From Nonomuraea guangzhouensis (GTDB lineage Bacteria; Actinomycetota; Actinomycetes; Streptosporangiales; Streptosporangiaceae): a DNA stretch of 64,000 nt. Of the stretch, positions 41,395-49,805 are shown in pieces (positions within the stretch are counted from its first letter, which is position 1; every line of letters starts with the position of its first letter). The notes beneath the pieces are model-generated. The model saw only the letters and a program-made list of their open reading frames with translations, ran no database searches and was not told the origin of the DNA. The stretch spans positions 372,001 to 436,000 of the forward strand of contig NZ_JAHKRM010000006.1 in NCBI RefSeq assembly GCF_019396345.1. The letters are read 5' to 3'. Made by a program: the position numbers and the translations under genes.

Positions 41395-41418
41395 TGACAG
41401 TTAGCGCAACAAGCGTCA
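41395..41418. promoter_or_regulatory. Imperfect inverted repeat, possible TetR operator
   Basis: TGACAGTTAGCG and CAACAAGCGTCA are partly reverse-complementary (about 7 of 12 positions) in the divergent gap between the SDR remnant and the TetR gene. The position fits an autoregulatory site; the match is weak. Confidence 0.3.
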
Positions 41419-41501
41419 TGCTAGTGTGTCTCTACAGAAGGTGGGCGGCCGACTTCCGCCTTCTCCGTAGCATCCTGGAACAACGGAAGGTGCTCGCCGC
41501 C

Positions 41502-42041
41502 ATGAGAGCCGACGCAGCCCGCAACCTGGACGCAGTCCTGCAGACGGGGGCACGGCTGCTCGCCCAAGACCCGGCGACGACCATGGCCGCGATCGCCACG
41601 GAGGCCGGAGTCGACCGGCGCACGGTCTATCGCCGGTTCGCGAACAGGGAAGCGCTTCTGTCCGCTGTCTACAAGGCGAAGCTCGACGCCTCCGAGGCGG
41701 TCCTGGACGCGGCACGCCTGACGGAAGCGCCGGTCGCGATCGCGCTGCACGGATACGTCGAGTTGATCATCCCGGTCAGTCGGCGCTGGCCGTTGGATAT
41801 TCGGCGGATGATGAAGGAAGACCCTGAGGCCGAACAGCGGGCCGAGGCGCAGCGTGGGCGGCTGGAGGCGTTTCTCCGGCGGGCGGCTGACGAGGGGTTG
41901 ATCCGGCGGGACCTGCCCCCCGGGTGGGCGATGGCACTGCTGGGCAGCATGGTCGACAACATGGCCCACGTATTCATCGACATCGAACCAGGTCCGGCCG
42001 CCGACCTCGTGGTGACCTCGTTCCTTCACGGCACCGGATAA
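41502..42041 (+). CDS. TetR/AcrR-family regulator
   Basis: About 179 residues. The N-terminal helix-turn-helix reads LAQDPATTMAAIATEAGVDR then RTVYRRFANREALLSAVYKA, and the C-terminal ligand-binding part is helical (GWAMALLGSMVDNMAHVFID). The ATG at 41502 is preferred, with GGAAGG upstream; a GTG four codons earlier is possible. Divergent from the SDR/ALDH genes, which it probably represses. Confidence 0.88.
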   Translation: MRADAARNLDAVLQTGARLLAQDPATTMAAIATEAGVDRRTVYRRFANREALLSAVYKAKLDASEAVLDAARLTEAPVAIALHGYVELIIPVSRRWPLDIRRMMKEDPEAEQRAEAQRGRLEAFLRRAADEGLIRRDLPPGWAMALLGSMVDNMAHVFIDIEPGPAADLVVTSFLHGTG

Positions 42042-42425
42042 AGGCACTTGGTCGCCGAGCGCGATAGCTTTCATGAATGAGCGAAGGGCCGCCGAAAAGG
42101 AATGCCGTCATCATTCCTGGAGGAATGTACGGACACGTCACATCGCTCCGCGACCACACGAAATTCTCGTAGCGCCAATTCCACGAGGTCGCTCGGCACG
42201 AGAACAGCTCCTTCTTGGGGCGTGCGCAGGCCGCCAATCCCTGCCCTTTTGGGCTGGGGGTAGTTCCTCCCGAGAGAGTAGTTGGCCGGGGTCATCAACG
42301 ATCAGATGTGATCGGGTCCGGGTAAGGTAGGTGCATGCTTTGACGCCTGCCCGGTGATCGGGCGCCTCCTTTATCTCCTTCGTTCGTCGCAGATCGACCC
42401 TGGCCCCACGAAGGAGATGCCTTTC
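42042..42425. other. 384-bp gap with a triple GGAATG motif
   Basis: No gene is seen. GGAATG (42099), CATTCC (42112) and GGAATG (42122) alternate in orientation, giving two overlapping inverted repeats; the second is a 6-bp stem with loop TGGA. AAGGAGATGCCTTTC at the right edge is the ribosome site of the next gene. Confidence 0.5.
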
Positions 42426-43352
42426 ATGAACACGTCGACCTCCATCGGCGTTCCCGACCTGTTTGCCGCGTCTTATGGCGCGAACGGTGCCGAGGCGCGC
42501 GCTTGGCTCGCCGATTTGCCGCGCCTCGGCGGCGAGTTCCTGGACCGCTGGCGGCTGCGGCCGGACGGTCCGGCCGCGTACGGCATGGCCTCGCTGGTCC
42601 TGCCCGTACTTCAGTCCGACCGGACACCCGCCGTCCTCAAGCTTCAGCAGCTCCGGGAGGAGACCGCCGGCACCGCCGCCGGGCTGCGGGCGTGGCAAGG
42701 CGACGGCATTGTGCGCCTGCTCGACTATGACCAGCAAAGCGGCACGCAGTTGCTGGAACGCCTGGACGCGGCCCGGCCGCTGTCGGCGGTGGCCGACGCT
42801 GATGCGGCCATGCAGATCCTGGCCGAGCTGATGGCCCGCTTGACCTCGGTTCCTGCCCCAAGGGATCTGCGACGGTTGTCTGACATCGCCGTGGCCATGC
42901 TCGAGCAGGTCTCGCAGGCCGTGTCGGCGCTGCGTGACCCGGGCGAGCAGCGGCTGGTGCGCACCTGCGCGTCCGCTGTGGCCGAGTTGGCCGGCGAGTC
43001 TGGCGATCGCCTGTTGCATTGGGATCTGCACTACGACAACGTCCTGGCCGGGGAACGCGAACCCTGGCTGGCCATCGACCCTGAACCGCTGGCCGGCGAT
43101 CCGGGGTTCGAGCTGCTACCGGCACTGGACAACCGGTGGGAGGAGGTGGCGGCCAGCGGTGATGTGGCGCGCGCGGTGCTGCGCCGCTTCGACCTGCTGA
43201 CCGAGGTCCTCGGTCTCGACCGGAGGCGGGCAGTCGGCTGGAGTCTCGGCCGCGTGCTGCAGAACGCACTGTGGGACATCGAGGACGGCAAGGCCACGCT
43301 CGAACCTGCCCAGGTCGCCATCGCTATGGCACTGCTGCGTCGGCGAGAATGA
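42426..43352 (+). CDS. APH(6)-like aminoglycoside/small-molecule kinase
   Basis: A 308-residue protein. WLADLPRLGGEFLDRWRLRP, SLVLPVLQSDRTPAVLKLQQ (nucleotide-binding Lys) and GDRLLHWDLHYDNVLAGERE (catalytic loop HxDxxxxN) followed by AIDPEPLAGDPGFELLP (metal-binding Asp) match the streptomycin 6-kinase/hydroxyurea kinase family. AAGGAG lies 9 bases before the ATG at 42426. It could confer resistance to streptomycin-type drugs, but many homologues have other substrates. Confidence 0.85.
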   Translation: MNTSTSIGVPDLFAASYGANGAEARAWLADLPRLGGEFLDRWRLRPDGPAAYGMASLVLPVLQSDRTPAVLKLQQLREETAGTAAGLRAWQGDGIVRLLDYDQQSGTQLLERLDAARPLSAVADADAAMQILAELMARLTSVPAPRDLRRLSDIAVAMLEQVSQAVSALRDPGEQRLVRTCASAVAELAGESGDRLLHWDLHYDNVLAGEREPWLAIDPEPLAGDPGFELLPALDNRWEEVAASGDVARAVLRRFDLLTEVLGLDRRRAVGWSLGRVLQNALWDIEDGKATLEPAQVAIAMALLRRRE

Positions 43353-43675
43353 AGACGGGGACAGCTTGCCAGCCCTGCGTCATGTGCCTTTCCCCAAGAT
43401 CCCGGTTGCGTCGAGCGCTGCCGTCGCCGCCAATGGCAACTGCTGCGCGGCGAGCTGGAGCAGGCGGCCAGGGAGGCATTGTCTTTGGGGAGTTGTACGG
43501 CGGCCGCTATCCACACGCCGACGTTGCGCCGGTGCCTGGGATCAGCGCGTACCTGAGAGAGGCCGTCCGAGCGATGTGCCACGAGTGAGAGCAGCTGGTC
43601 GTCAGTGGCAAACCCACGGCGGCCAGAACCGAAAACACGTTGCAGGAGAAGACTGAGACGCGGAACGCTTCCGGC
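43353..43675. other. 323-bp gap without a supportable gene
   Basis: Several short frames are open, one of which ends ISAYLREAVRAMCHE, but none has a start, a ribosome site or a recognisable domain. It may be the remnant of a gene. No repeat or strong hairpin is seen. Confidence 0.4.
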
Positions 43676-44578
43676 GTGAAGATGCACGACAACCAGCTGG
43701 CAGTGTCACCGGAGACCGTACGCACCTTGGTGGATGAGCAGTTCCCTGAGTGGCGGAGCCTTCCCATCACAGGCATCGCTTCCCATGGGACGGTCAACGC
43801 CATCTTTCGCATCGGCGACCGCTTCGCGGCTCGGTTCCCTCTGCAGGCCGGGCACCTCGACGTGACGCGGCGCTGGCTGGAGTCCGAAGCGGAAGCAGCC
43901 CGCGAGCTGGCGGGTCGTACGCGGTTCAGCACGCCCGAGCCGGTCGCGCTCGGCGAACCCGGCGCGGGATACCCACTTCCGTGGTCGGTGCAGACCTGGC
44001 TGCCCGGCGTCGTGGCCACCGATGAGGACCCGGGCGAATCTGTCGCGTTCGCCCACGACCTGGCCGATCTCATCAATGACCTGCGCACCATCGACACGCG
44101 TGGCCGTACGTTCGCCGGCAACGGCCGGGGAGGCGACCTTCAATCCCACGACGCATGGATGGAGACCTGTTTCCAGCACAGCGAACAGCTCCTGGACGTT
44201 CGGCGTCTTCGCCAGATGTGGAAACATCTTCGAAGTCTGCCGCGCGAAGACGCCGACATGATGACCCACAGTGATCTCATCCCCGGCAACGTGCTTGTGT
44301 CCGCTGGGCGGCTGGCCGGGATTCTCGACGTCGGCGGCTTCGGACCGGCCGACCCTGCGCTGGATCTCGTGAGTGCCTGGCATCTGCTCGAGGCCGGGCC
44401 GCGGCAGGTCCTCCGCCTGGACCTCGAGTGCGACGACCTCGAATGGGAGCGAGGCAAGGCGTGGGCGTTCGTGCAGGCGATGGGGCTCGTCTGGTACTAC
44501 CTCGAAACCAACCCGGTCATGAGCCGGATGGGACGATGCACCCTGGAACGCATCCAGGCCGACGAATCGCCCGCTTGA
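43676..44578 (+). CDS. Aminoglycoside phosphotransferase family kinase
   Basis: A 300-residue APH-fold protein. SHGTVNAIFRIGDRFAARFP supplies the nucleotide-binding strands, MMTHSDLIPGNVLVSAGRLA the catalytic loop (HxDxxxxN) and GILDVGGFGPADPALDLVSA the metal-binding Asp. The GTG at 43676 (VKMHDNQ) is preferred because related kinases begin K-M-H; an ATG two codons later is possible. The substrate may be an antibiotic or a metabolite. Confidence 0.82.
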   Translation: MKMHDNQLAVSPETVRTLVDEQFPEWRSLPITGIASHGTVNAIFRIGDRFAARFPLQAGHLDVTRRWLESEAEAARELAGRTRFSTPEPVALGEPGAGYPLPWSVQTWLPGVVATDEDPGESVAFAHDLADLINDLRTIDTRGRTFAGNGRGGDLQSHDAWMETCFQHSEQLLDVRRLRQMWKHLRSLPREDADMMTHSDLIPGNVLVSAGRLAGILDVGGFGPADPALDLVSAWHLLEAGPRQVLRLDLECDDLEWERGKAWAFVQAMGLVWYYLETNPVMSRMGRCTLERIQADESPA

Positions 44579-44608
44579 GCTTGAACGATCCTGATTGGCG
44601 CGCCCGTG

Positions 44609-45034
44609 TCAAAGCCGCGGCACGCGAGGGCGGGTTCCCAGCTGCTGAGAGATGCGCAGTAGGTAGCCGTCCGGGTCCTGCACCGCGAACTGCCGCACGC
44701 CCACGGCGTCGACGGCGCGGTCGTACCAGCGATCTTCCAACGGCAGCCACATCTCGTAGCCGGCGGCGAGCAGCGTGGTGTGAATCTGGTCCACGTCATC
44801 CACTTCGACGGTGAGGTTGATCCCACGGCCGTAGGGATGGTCCAGTTCCGCGCGCGGGTAGAGACGGTCCTGGCTCCACGGCTGCTCCAGCATCAGGTCC
44901 GCTCCACCGCCGCGTTCCAGGTAAGCAAATCGTTCCTGGGGACGTTCGTAGCGGATCGTGAAGCCCAGCAGGCGGTAGAAGGCCAGGCTGGCGTGGATGT
45001 CGGAGCAGATCAGTTCAGGAACGAGTCGCGACAT
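44609..45034 (-). CDS. VOC-family bleomycin-resistance-like protein
   Basis: A 141-residue vicinal-oxygen-chelate protein with paired beta-alpha-beta units: ELICSDIHASLAFYRLLGFT, YLERGGGADLMLEQPWSQDR and GINLTVEVDDVDQIHTTLLA, ending RQFAVQDPDGYLLRISQ. The layout with a long acidic loop is that of bleomycin-binding proteins. It lies beside two APH-type kinase genes. Confidence 0.85.
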   Translation of the reverse strand: MSRLVPELICSDIHASLAFYRLLGFTIRYERPQERFAYLERGGGADLMLEQPWSQDRLYPRAELDHPYGRGINLTVEVDDVDQIHTTLLAAGYEMWLPLEDRWYDRAVDAVGVRQFAVQDPDGYLLRISQQLGTRPRVPRL

Positions 45035-45089
45035 TTCATCACTCCTCTCGAGGGAAGTTGGCGTTCCCGCCGTTCGGGAATGGAGGAAG

Positions 45090-45551
45090 TCAACCCATCA
45101 GGAGGCTGGTGAGCGGAGATCGTACATCGGCCGGGTACAGGTTCACCTGCTCGAACTCGCCTGCGGTTACCCATCGGAGCTCGAAGCTGTTGTCCGGCCC
45201 ATGTGCCGCGGCCTCTTCACCTGAGAGCACAGGGACGCCGCTCACCCCAGTGACCAGAAAATAGAAGGCGGGACGTCCGTTATGCGCGCTCGTCCACAGC
45301 AACCGATCGATCTCTCCCGTCAGGGTGGTCTCTTCTCGCAGCTCACGGAGCGCCGCGACCTCTGCTGATTCACCAGCTTCGACATGCCCGCCGGGCAGGA
45401 CGGCGTAGTCATGTCCGGGACATTGAGGACCTTGCCACTCGGCGGCCTCACACATGACGCAGCCCACGCCGGGGCTATGCCGCAGGAACCGCTTGATGAT
45501 CAAGACTCGGTCGCCGTCAACGACAATGGCAGCGGCTCGGGGGATCGGCAT
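45090..45551 (-). CDS. Nudix hydrolase
   Basis: A 153-residue protein with a nearly canonical Nudix box from GGHVEAGESAEVAAL to RELREETTL; the final Gly of the consensus is Thr. A Cys-rich segment, VGCVMCEAAEWQGPQCPGHD, precedes it and may bind metal, an unusual insertion. It hydrolyses a nucleoside diphosphate linked to an unknown group. Confidence 0.88.
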   Translation of the reverse strand: MPIPRAAAIVVDGDRVLIIKRFLRHSPGVGCVMCEAAEWQGPQCPGHDYAVLPGGHVEAGESAEVAALRELREETTLTGEIDRLLWTSAHNGRPAFYFLVTGVSGVPVLSGEEAAAHGPDNSFELRWVTAGEFEQVNLYPADVRSPLTSLLMG

Positions 45552-45576
45552 GAGCTAGATCATAAGTCGGGTTCGG

Positions 45577-46584
45577 TTAACGAGTTCCGTCACTGCGGTC
45601 CGCCGTATACCGGCCATGTGCGGCTGGAGGGCGGAGGCGCCGCCTGCCCAGTGCGACCGGTCGGTGTTCACGCCGAGTCGGCCGGCCGACTCGGGCCTGT
45701 AGTGCGCGCAACGACTCGGCCACCACCTCCGGGCACTCCTCGTGCAGAAGGTGACCCGCCGACGGGACCACTCGGACCGTGAGGTCGTCGGCGTACCGCT
45801 CGCCGCCCGGCAGCAGGTCCGGCGGTATCACCGGGTCCTGCGCGCCGCCCAGGATCACCGTGGGCACGGCCAGCCGGAGGCGGCGGTGCGTGCCGAGGAG
45901 CAGGGCCGGAATGTCGCGCAGCACGTACTGCCAGAACATCGACTGTCCCGCGTGCGCCGACACGGCGGTCGCGGCGGCGAACTCGTCGAGGTCGACGGTA
46001 CGCCACGACGACGGATCCGCGACGCCGTACCTCAGCAGGAACCGCGCGAACCCCGGCCGGCGCCGCAGTATCCACCGGCCCAGCACCGGATACTCGACCA
46101 CCGCGGTGAACCACATCCGCCACAGGTTCCGCAGCACGGACAGGTGCCGCGGCCATGGATGGACCATGTTCAGCGCCAGGTACGCGCCGACCCGCTCAGG
46201 GGCGCGCAAGCACAGCCGGAAGCCGACCTGCGCGCCCCAGTCGTGCGCGACCAGGACAACCCGGTCGAGGCCCAGTTCGTCCAGCAGGGCCAGCACGTCA
46301 CGGCCCAGTCCTTCGATGTCGTAGCCGCGCCTGGTCTGCTGCGACCAGCCGAAGCCCCGCAGGTCCACGCAGATCAGCCGGTGGCCGGGGAGCAGCGGTA
46401 CGAGTTTGCGCCACGCGAACCAGTGCTGCGGGAAGCCGTGCAGCAGGAGCACGGGGTCACCGCCGCCGGACTCGTCCCCGAACTCGGCGACATGCAGCCG
46501 CACGCCGCGAACCTCCACCCACCGGTGCCGAACCCCGGCAGTCCCGGCCATCTGCGGCATCGGCCGCTCAGTTCGCAGCTCCAT
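45577..46584 (-). CDS. Alpha/beta hydrolase (epoxide hydrolase-like)
   Basis: About 335 residues. HGFPQHWFAWRKL gives the HGxP oxyanion motif, VVLVAHDWGAQVGFRL has the nucleophile Asp in the HDWG elbow typical of epoxide hydrolases and dehalogenases, and VPSAGHLLHEECPE holds the catalytic His. The ATG at 46584 follows GAGAGG; the open frame above it has no good ribosome site. The C-terminal ~35 residues are Arg-rich and may be extra. Confidence 0.87.
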   Translation of the reverse strand: MELRTERPMPQMAGTAGVRHRWVEVRGVRLHVAEFGDESGGGDPVLLLHGFPQHWFAWRKLVPLLPGHRLICVDLRGFGWSQQTRRGYDIEGLGRDVLALLDELGLDRVVLVAHDWGAQVGFRLCLRAPERVGAYLALNMVHPWPRHLSVLRNLWRMWFTAVVEYPVLGRWILRRRPGFARFLLRYGVADPSSWRTVDLDEFAAATAVSAHAGQSMFWQYVLRDIPALLLGTHRRLRLAVPTVILGGAQDPVIPPDLLPGGERYADDLTVRVVPSAGHLLHEECPEVVAESLRALQARVGRPTRREHRPVALGRRRLRPPAAHGRYTADRSDGTR

Positions 46585-46785
46585 GACGGCACCTCTCTTC
46601 TCGCGCAGGCAGGCTTGGCCGCCCGCATCCATCCATCGAGAGGCGGGCCGACGCGCGGAGGTTCCCCCGGGCAGATGTGTTCCATGTCACCGGAACCTTC
46701 CGCGCCCTCGCCCCCTCCTCCAGCCGGACACCCGTAACGCCGTCGTGGAGGTCGCGTTGAACCTGGACCCTGGAAGACCCGTGCC

Positions 46786-47343
46786 ATGCCCACCCAGGCT
46801 GTAATGGTGCGCATGCCCGCGCCCGAGACCAGTCACCAGTCCGGGCCGGCTGCGCGTACCCGCGCGCTCGTGCGGGCCGCGCAGCGCGATGACGCGCTGG
46901 CCATGCAGGAATTGCTGGCCCTCCTCAGCCCGTACGTGGGGCGGCTCGCGGGTCCGATCGCCCTCGAAGACGGCCCCGACGCCACCCAGGAGGCACTCAT
47001 CGTCATCTTCACCAGCCTGAAGCAGCTCAGGGAACCGGACGCGCTGTTCGGCTGGGCACGGGCCATCACGGTTCGCGAAGCCGTACGGATCGCCCGTAAG
47101 GCCGGTCGGGCACGGCCCGCCGAGCTCAAGGACATGCCCGCGCCCGGCGATCCGCAGCTGTCCGCCGACATCCGTGACGTGTTGGACCGGCTCTCGCCTG
47201 AGCACCGTGCCGTGCTGACCCTGCGCGAGCTGGAGGGCCTCGACGAGCGGGCCGTCGGCGAACTGCTCGCCGTACCGCCGGGCACCGTCAAGTCCAGACT
47301 GTTCCGCGCCCGGCGCAGCTTCAGGAAGGAGTGGGATCGATGA
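46786..47343 (+). CDS. Sigma-70 family (ECF-like) RNA polymerase sigma factor
   Basis: 185 residues. Region 2 covers GPIALEDGPDATQEALIVIF and LFGWARAITVREAVRIARK. Region 4 is VLDRLSPEHRAVLTLRELEG, then AVGELLAVPPGTVKSRLFRA. The stop overlaps the next start as ATGA, coupling it to an SRPBCC-like gene rather than an obvious anti-sigma factor. An in-frame ATG at codon 7 is an alternative start. Confidence 0.87.
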   Translation: MPTQAVMVRMPAPETSHQSGPAARTRALVRAAQRDDALAMQELLALLSPYVGRLAGPIALEDGPDATQEALIVIFTSLKQLREPDALFGWARAITVREAVRIARKAGRARPAELKDMPAPGDPQLSADIRDVLDRLSPEHRAVLTLRELEGLDERAVGELLAVPPGTVKSRLFRARRSFRKEWDR

Positions 47344-47804
47344 CCTGGCCCATCGCCGAGATCGACGACGTCGCGCGGCTGCGGGTCCTCGCCGCCGCCC
47401 AGCCCAGCGCCGTGTTCGCGGACGGGCTCGTCGACGCCCCCTTCGAAACCGTGTGGGCGGTAGCCGCCGACTTGGAGCGGGAGCTGCCCGTCCTGTTGCC
47501 GGACGTGCGCTCCCTGCGGCTGACGGCGGCCGACGGGGAGCGGCTGCGCGCCCGGGCGCGGGGGTACGGCGGGCTGCGCGCGCAGTTCGACATAGTGCTG
47601 AGGCCGGGCTGGTGCGTGATGCAGAGCAGGTTCCTGCTGGGTGGCATGGCGGCCGTCCGCGTGGGAGACCGGACCAGATTCGCCTTCCTTGGTGGCTTCC
47701 GGTTCCCTGGTGTCCGGTTGCTGCGCCCGGTCCTGACCCCGGTCGGCCGCGCCTACGCTCCGATGGTCCTCCGCAGGCTGCGCGACCGACTGGGGACGAG
47801 CTGA
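47340..47804 (+). CDS. SRPBCC-like protein coupled to the sigma factor
   Basis: A 154-residue protein: FADGLVDAPFETVWAVAADL starts the SRPBCC fold, followed by RSLRLTAADGERLRARARGY strands. There are no membrane spans. Because it overlaps the sigma gene by 4 bases it may modulate it, a role not established for this fold. Confidence 0.7.
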   Translation: MTWPIAEIDDVARLRVLAAAQPSAVFADGLVDAPFETVWAVAADLERELPVLLPDVRSLRLTAADGERLRARARGYGGLRAQFDIVLRPGWCVMQSRFLLGGMAAVRVGDRTRFAFLGGFRFPGVRLLRPVLTPVGRAYAPMVLRRLRDRLGTS

Positions 47805-47869
47805 TCGGGCTTGCCCGTTGCGCCGCTTCGCTCGCCACTCCAGTGTGGTCGACGTCCTATGCTCCTCCT

Positions 47870-48532
47870 ATGCAAACCGGGCCCCTCATCGGTTCTGGCC
47901 GCACCGCGGACGTGTTCGCGATCAATGAGGCATGGGTCCTTCGCCGGTATCGGGACGGCCGAGATGCGTCGGCCGAGGCTTCGGTGATGTCGTACCTCTT
48001 CAATAAGGGCTATCCGGTCCCGCGCGTCGCCCCCAACGCCGGCAGCGAATTGACTATGGAACGGTTGCACGGCCAGACCATGGTTGAGGCGCTCCAACAA
48101 GGGACGATCACTCCACAAGAAGCGGGCGCGATCCTTGCGCGACTGCTGCATCGTCTCCACGCTCTCCCAGCGCGAATCTCGACCGATCCAGCGGATCGCG
48201 TTCTCCACCTCGACCTGCACCCGGACAACGTGATACTGACCGCCACTGAGCCAATGGTGATCGACTGGTGCAACACTACGGAGGGTGCCCCGGCACTGGA
48301 CTGGGGGATATCCGCGCTGATCCTGGCGGAGGTCGCAGTAAGCCTGCGGATGGAAGCACTCGTGGCTCGCACCATCCTGGTATCCCTGCTCAGTCACGTC
48401 GAGCAATCAATCGACCTCACAAGAGCTTTGGAAATACGTAGCGCCAACCCAACTCTGAGTCAGAGCGAAAAACGACTTCTCCAGGAAGCCGTGGCGCTGG
48501 TCAGATCCCTGCATCCGCCATCGGCCACGTGA
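47870..48532 (+). CDS. Phosphotransferase-family kinase (APH fold, short)
   Basis: A 220-residue protein with a kinase-like G-loop (IGSGRTADVFAINEAWVLRR), the catalytic loop HLDLHPDNVIL and the metal site VIDWCNTTEGAPALDWG. It is shorter than typical APH enzymes. Substrate unknown; third APH-fold gene within 6 kb. Confidence 0.82.
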   Translation: MQTGPLIGSGRTADVFAINEAWVLRRYRDGRDASAEASVMSYLFNKGYPVPRVAPNAGSELTMERLHGQTMVEALQQGTITPQEAGAILARLLHRLHALPARISTDPADRVLHLDLHPDNVILTATEPMVIDWCNTTEGAPALDWGISALILAEVAVSLRMEALVARTILVSLLSHVEQSIDLTRALEIRSANPTLSQSEKRLLQEAVALVRSLHPPSAT

Positions 48533-48629
48533 CGATCCGCGTGTCCGTACCAGAACGCCCCAGGCGCCGGTGAGCGGTGCCCAGGGGCGGTGCGAGACGG
48601 TACTGGCGGTCTCGGCCGAGTGCTCCTCG

Positions 48630-49103
48630 TTATCCGAACTGGCCGGGCTGGTAGTCGCCGGCGGGCTGCTGGATGATGACGTTCACTCGGTTGAAGGCGT
48701 TGATGAGGGCGATGAGGGACACCAGGGCGGCGAGCTGGTCCTCGTCGTAGTGCTTGGCGGCGTTCGCCCAGGCCTCGTCCGTGACGCCGCCGGCCGCGTC
48801 GGCGATGCGGGTGCCCTGCTCCGCCAACTCCAGGGCGGCGCGCTCGGCGTCGGTGAACACCGTGGCCTCCCGCCAGGCCGCGACCAGGTTGAGGCGTACC
48901 GAGGTCTCGCCGGCGTGCGCGGCGTCCTTGGTGTGCATGTCGGTGCAGAAGCCGCAGCCGTTGATCTGACTGGCGCGGATCTTCACCAGTTCCTGCGTCG
49001 CGGCGGGCAGGGTCGAGCCCGAGAGGACCTTGTCCGCCGAGATGATGTGCTTCAGGAACTTGCCTGCGGTCGCGTTGCCGAAGACGTTCAGACGTGCATC
49101 CAT
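48630..49103 (-). CDS. Carboxymuconolactone decarboxylase/AhpD-like protein
   Basis: A 157-residue helical protein with the AhpD signature: QELVKIRASQINGCGFCTDM followed by HTKDAAHAGE, holding the redox CxxC and the conserved His. Likely a thiol peroxidase or a homologue of unknown role. It is divergent from the sigma operon that follows and may be one of its targets. Confidence 0.9.
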   Translation of the reverse strand: MDARLNVFGNATAGKFLKHIISADKVLSGSTLPAATQELVKIRASQINGCGFCTDMHTKDAAHAGETSVRLNLVAAWREATVFTDAERAALELAEQGTRIADAAGGVTDEAWANAAKHYDEDQLAALVSLIALINAFNRVNVIIQQPAGDYQPGQFG

Positions 49104-49292
49104 GGTGGCTCCTCTGCCGTTTCCCGGTGGTTACACGTCTCAGACGGAACAGCTCGGCGAGACGTGACAGGAACGAATGTGACGTGCGTCTCCCTTCCCG
49201 CACAGCGGGCGAGCATCGTTCACGAGATTGTTTGGGAAGGATGGGGCGGCATCGGGCAAGAAGAGATGTTGGCCTGATCCGGGAGCCGTTGA

Positions 49293-49805
49293 GTGATCCT
49301 TGCCCCTGACACGTTCGAAGCGGTGTTCGATGCTCATTACGAGGAGATCCGCCGCTATATCGCCAGCCGGATCGGCCTGGACATGGCGGAGGACCTCGCG
49401 GCCGATACCTTCCTTATCGCGTTCCAGCAGCGCGAACTGTTCGATGCCTCGCTGGGTGGTATGCGGCCGTGGTTGTACGGCATCGCGACAAATCTCATCA
49501 ACCGGCACCGGCGCGCGGAGCTGCGCCGGTACCGCGCGCTGGCCAGGTCCGGGCCTCCGCCTGACGACGTGGGGCACGACGAGCGCGTGGTGGATCGGCT
49601 CGCAGCCGGGGTGGCGGTGGACCGGCTCGCCCAGGCGCTGGCGAAACTCTCGCCTGGCGAACGTGACGCGGTCCTGCTCGTGGCCTACGGAGCGCTGAGC
49701 TATCCCGAGGTGGCGGCCGCGCTGGGAGTCGCTGAGGGGACGGTCGCATCGCGGCTGAGCAGGGCCAGGACGAAGCTGCGCAACACGCTGGGGGTGGAGG
49801 TGTGA
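49293..49805 (+). CDS. ECF sigma factor
   Basis: 170 residues. Region 2: FDAHYEEIRRYIASRIGLDM, AEDLAADTFLIAFQQREL and MRPWLYGIATNLINRHRRAE. Region 4: ALAKLSPGERDAVLLVAYGA, then EVAAALGVAEGTVASRLSRA. The start is GTG. It overlaps the next gene by 4 bases (GTGATG), a sigma/CU044_5270 pair frequent in Streptosporangiaceae. Confidence 0.9.
   Translation: MILAPDTFEAVFDAHYEEIRRYIASRIGLDMAEDLAADTFLIAFQQRELFDASLGGMRPWLYGIATNLINRHRRAELRRYRALARSGPPPDDVGHDERVVDRLAAGVAVDRLAQALAKLSPGERDAVLLVAYGALSYPEVAAALGVAEGTVASRLSRARTKLRNTLGVEV

Noticed and set aside
43366-43656. 96-codon open frame between the two kinase genes
   Set aside because: No start signal, no recognisable domain, and competing frames of equal quality.
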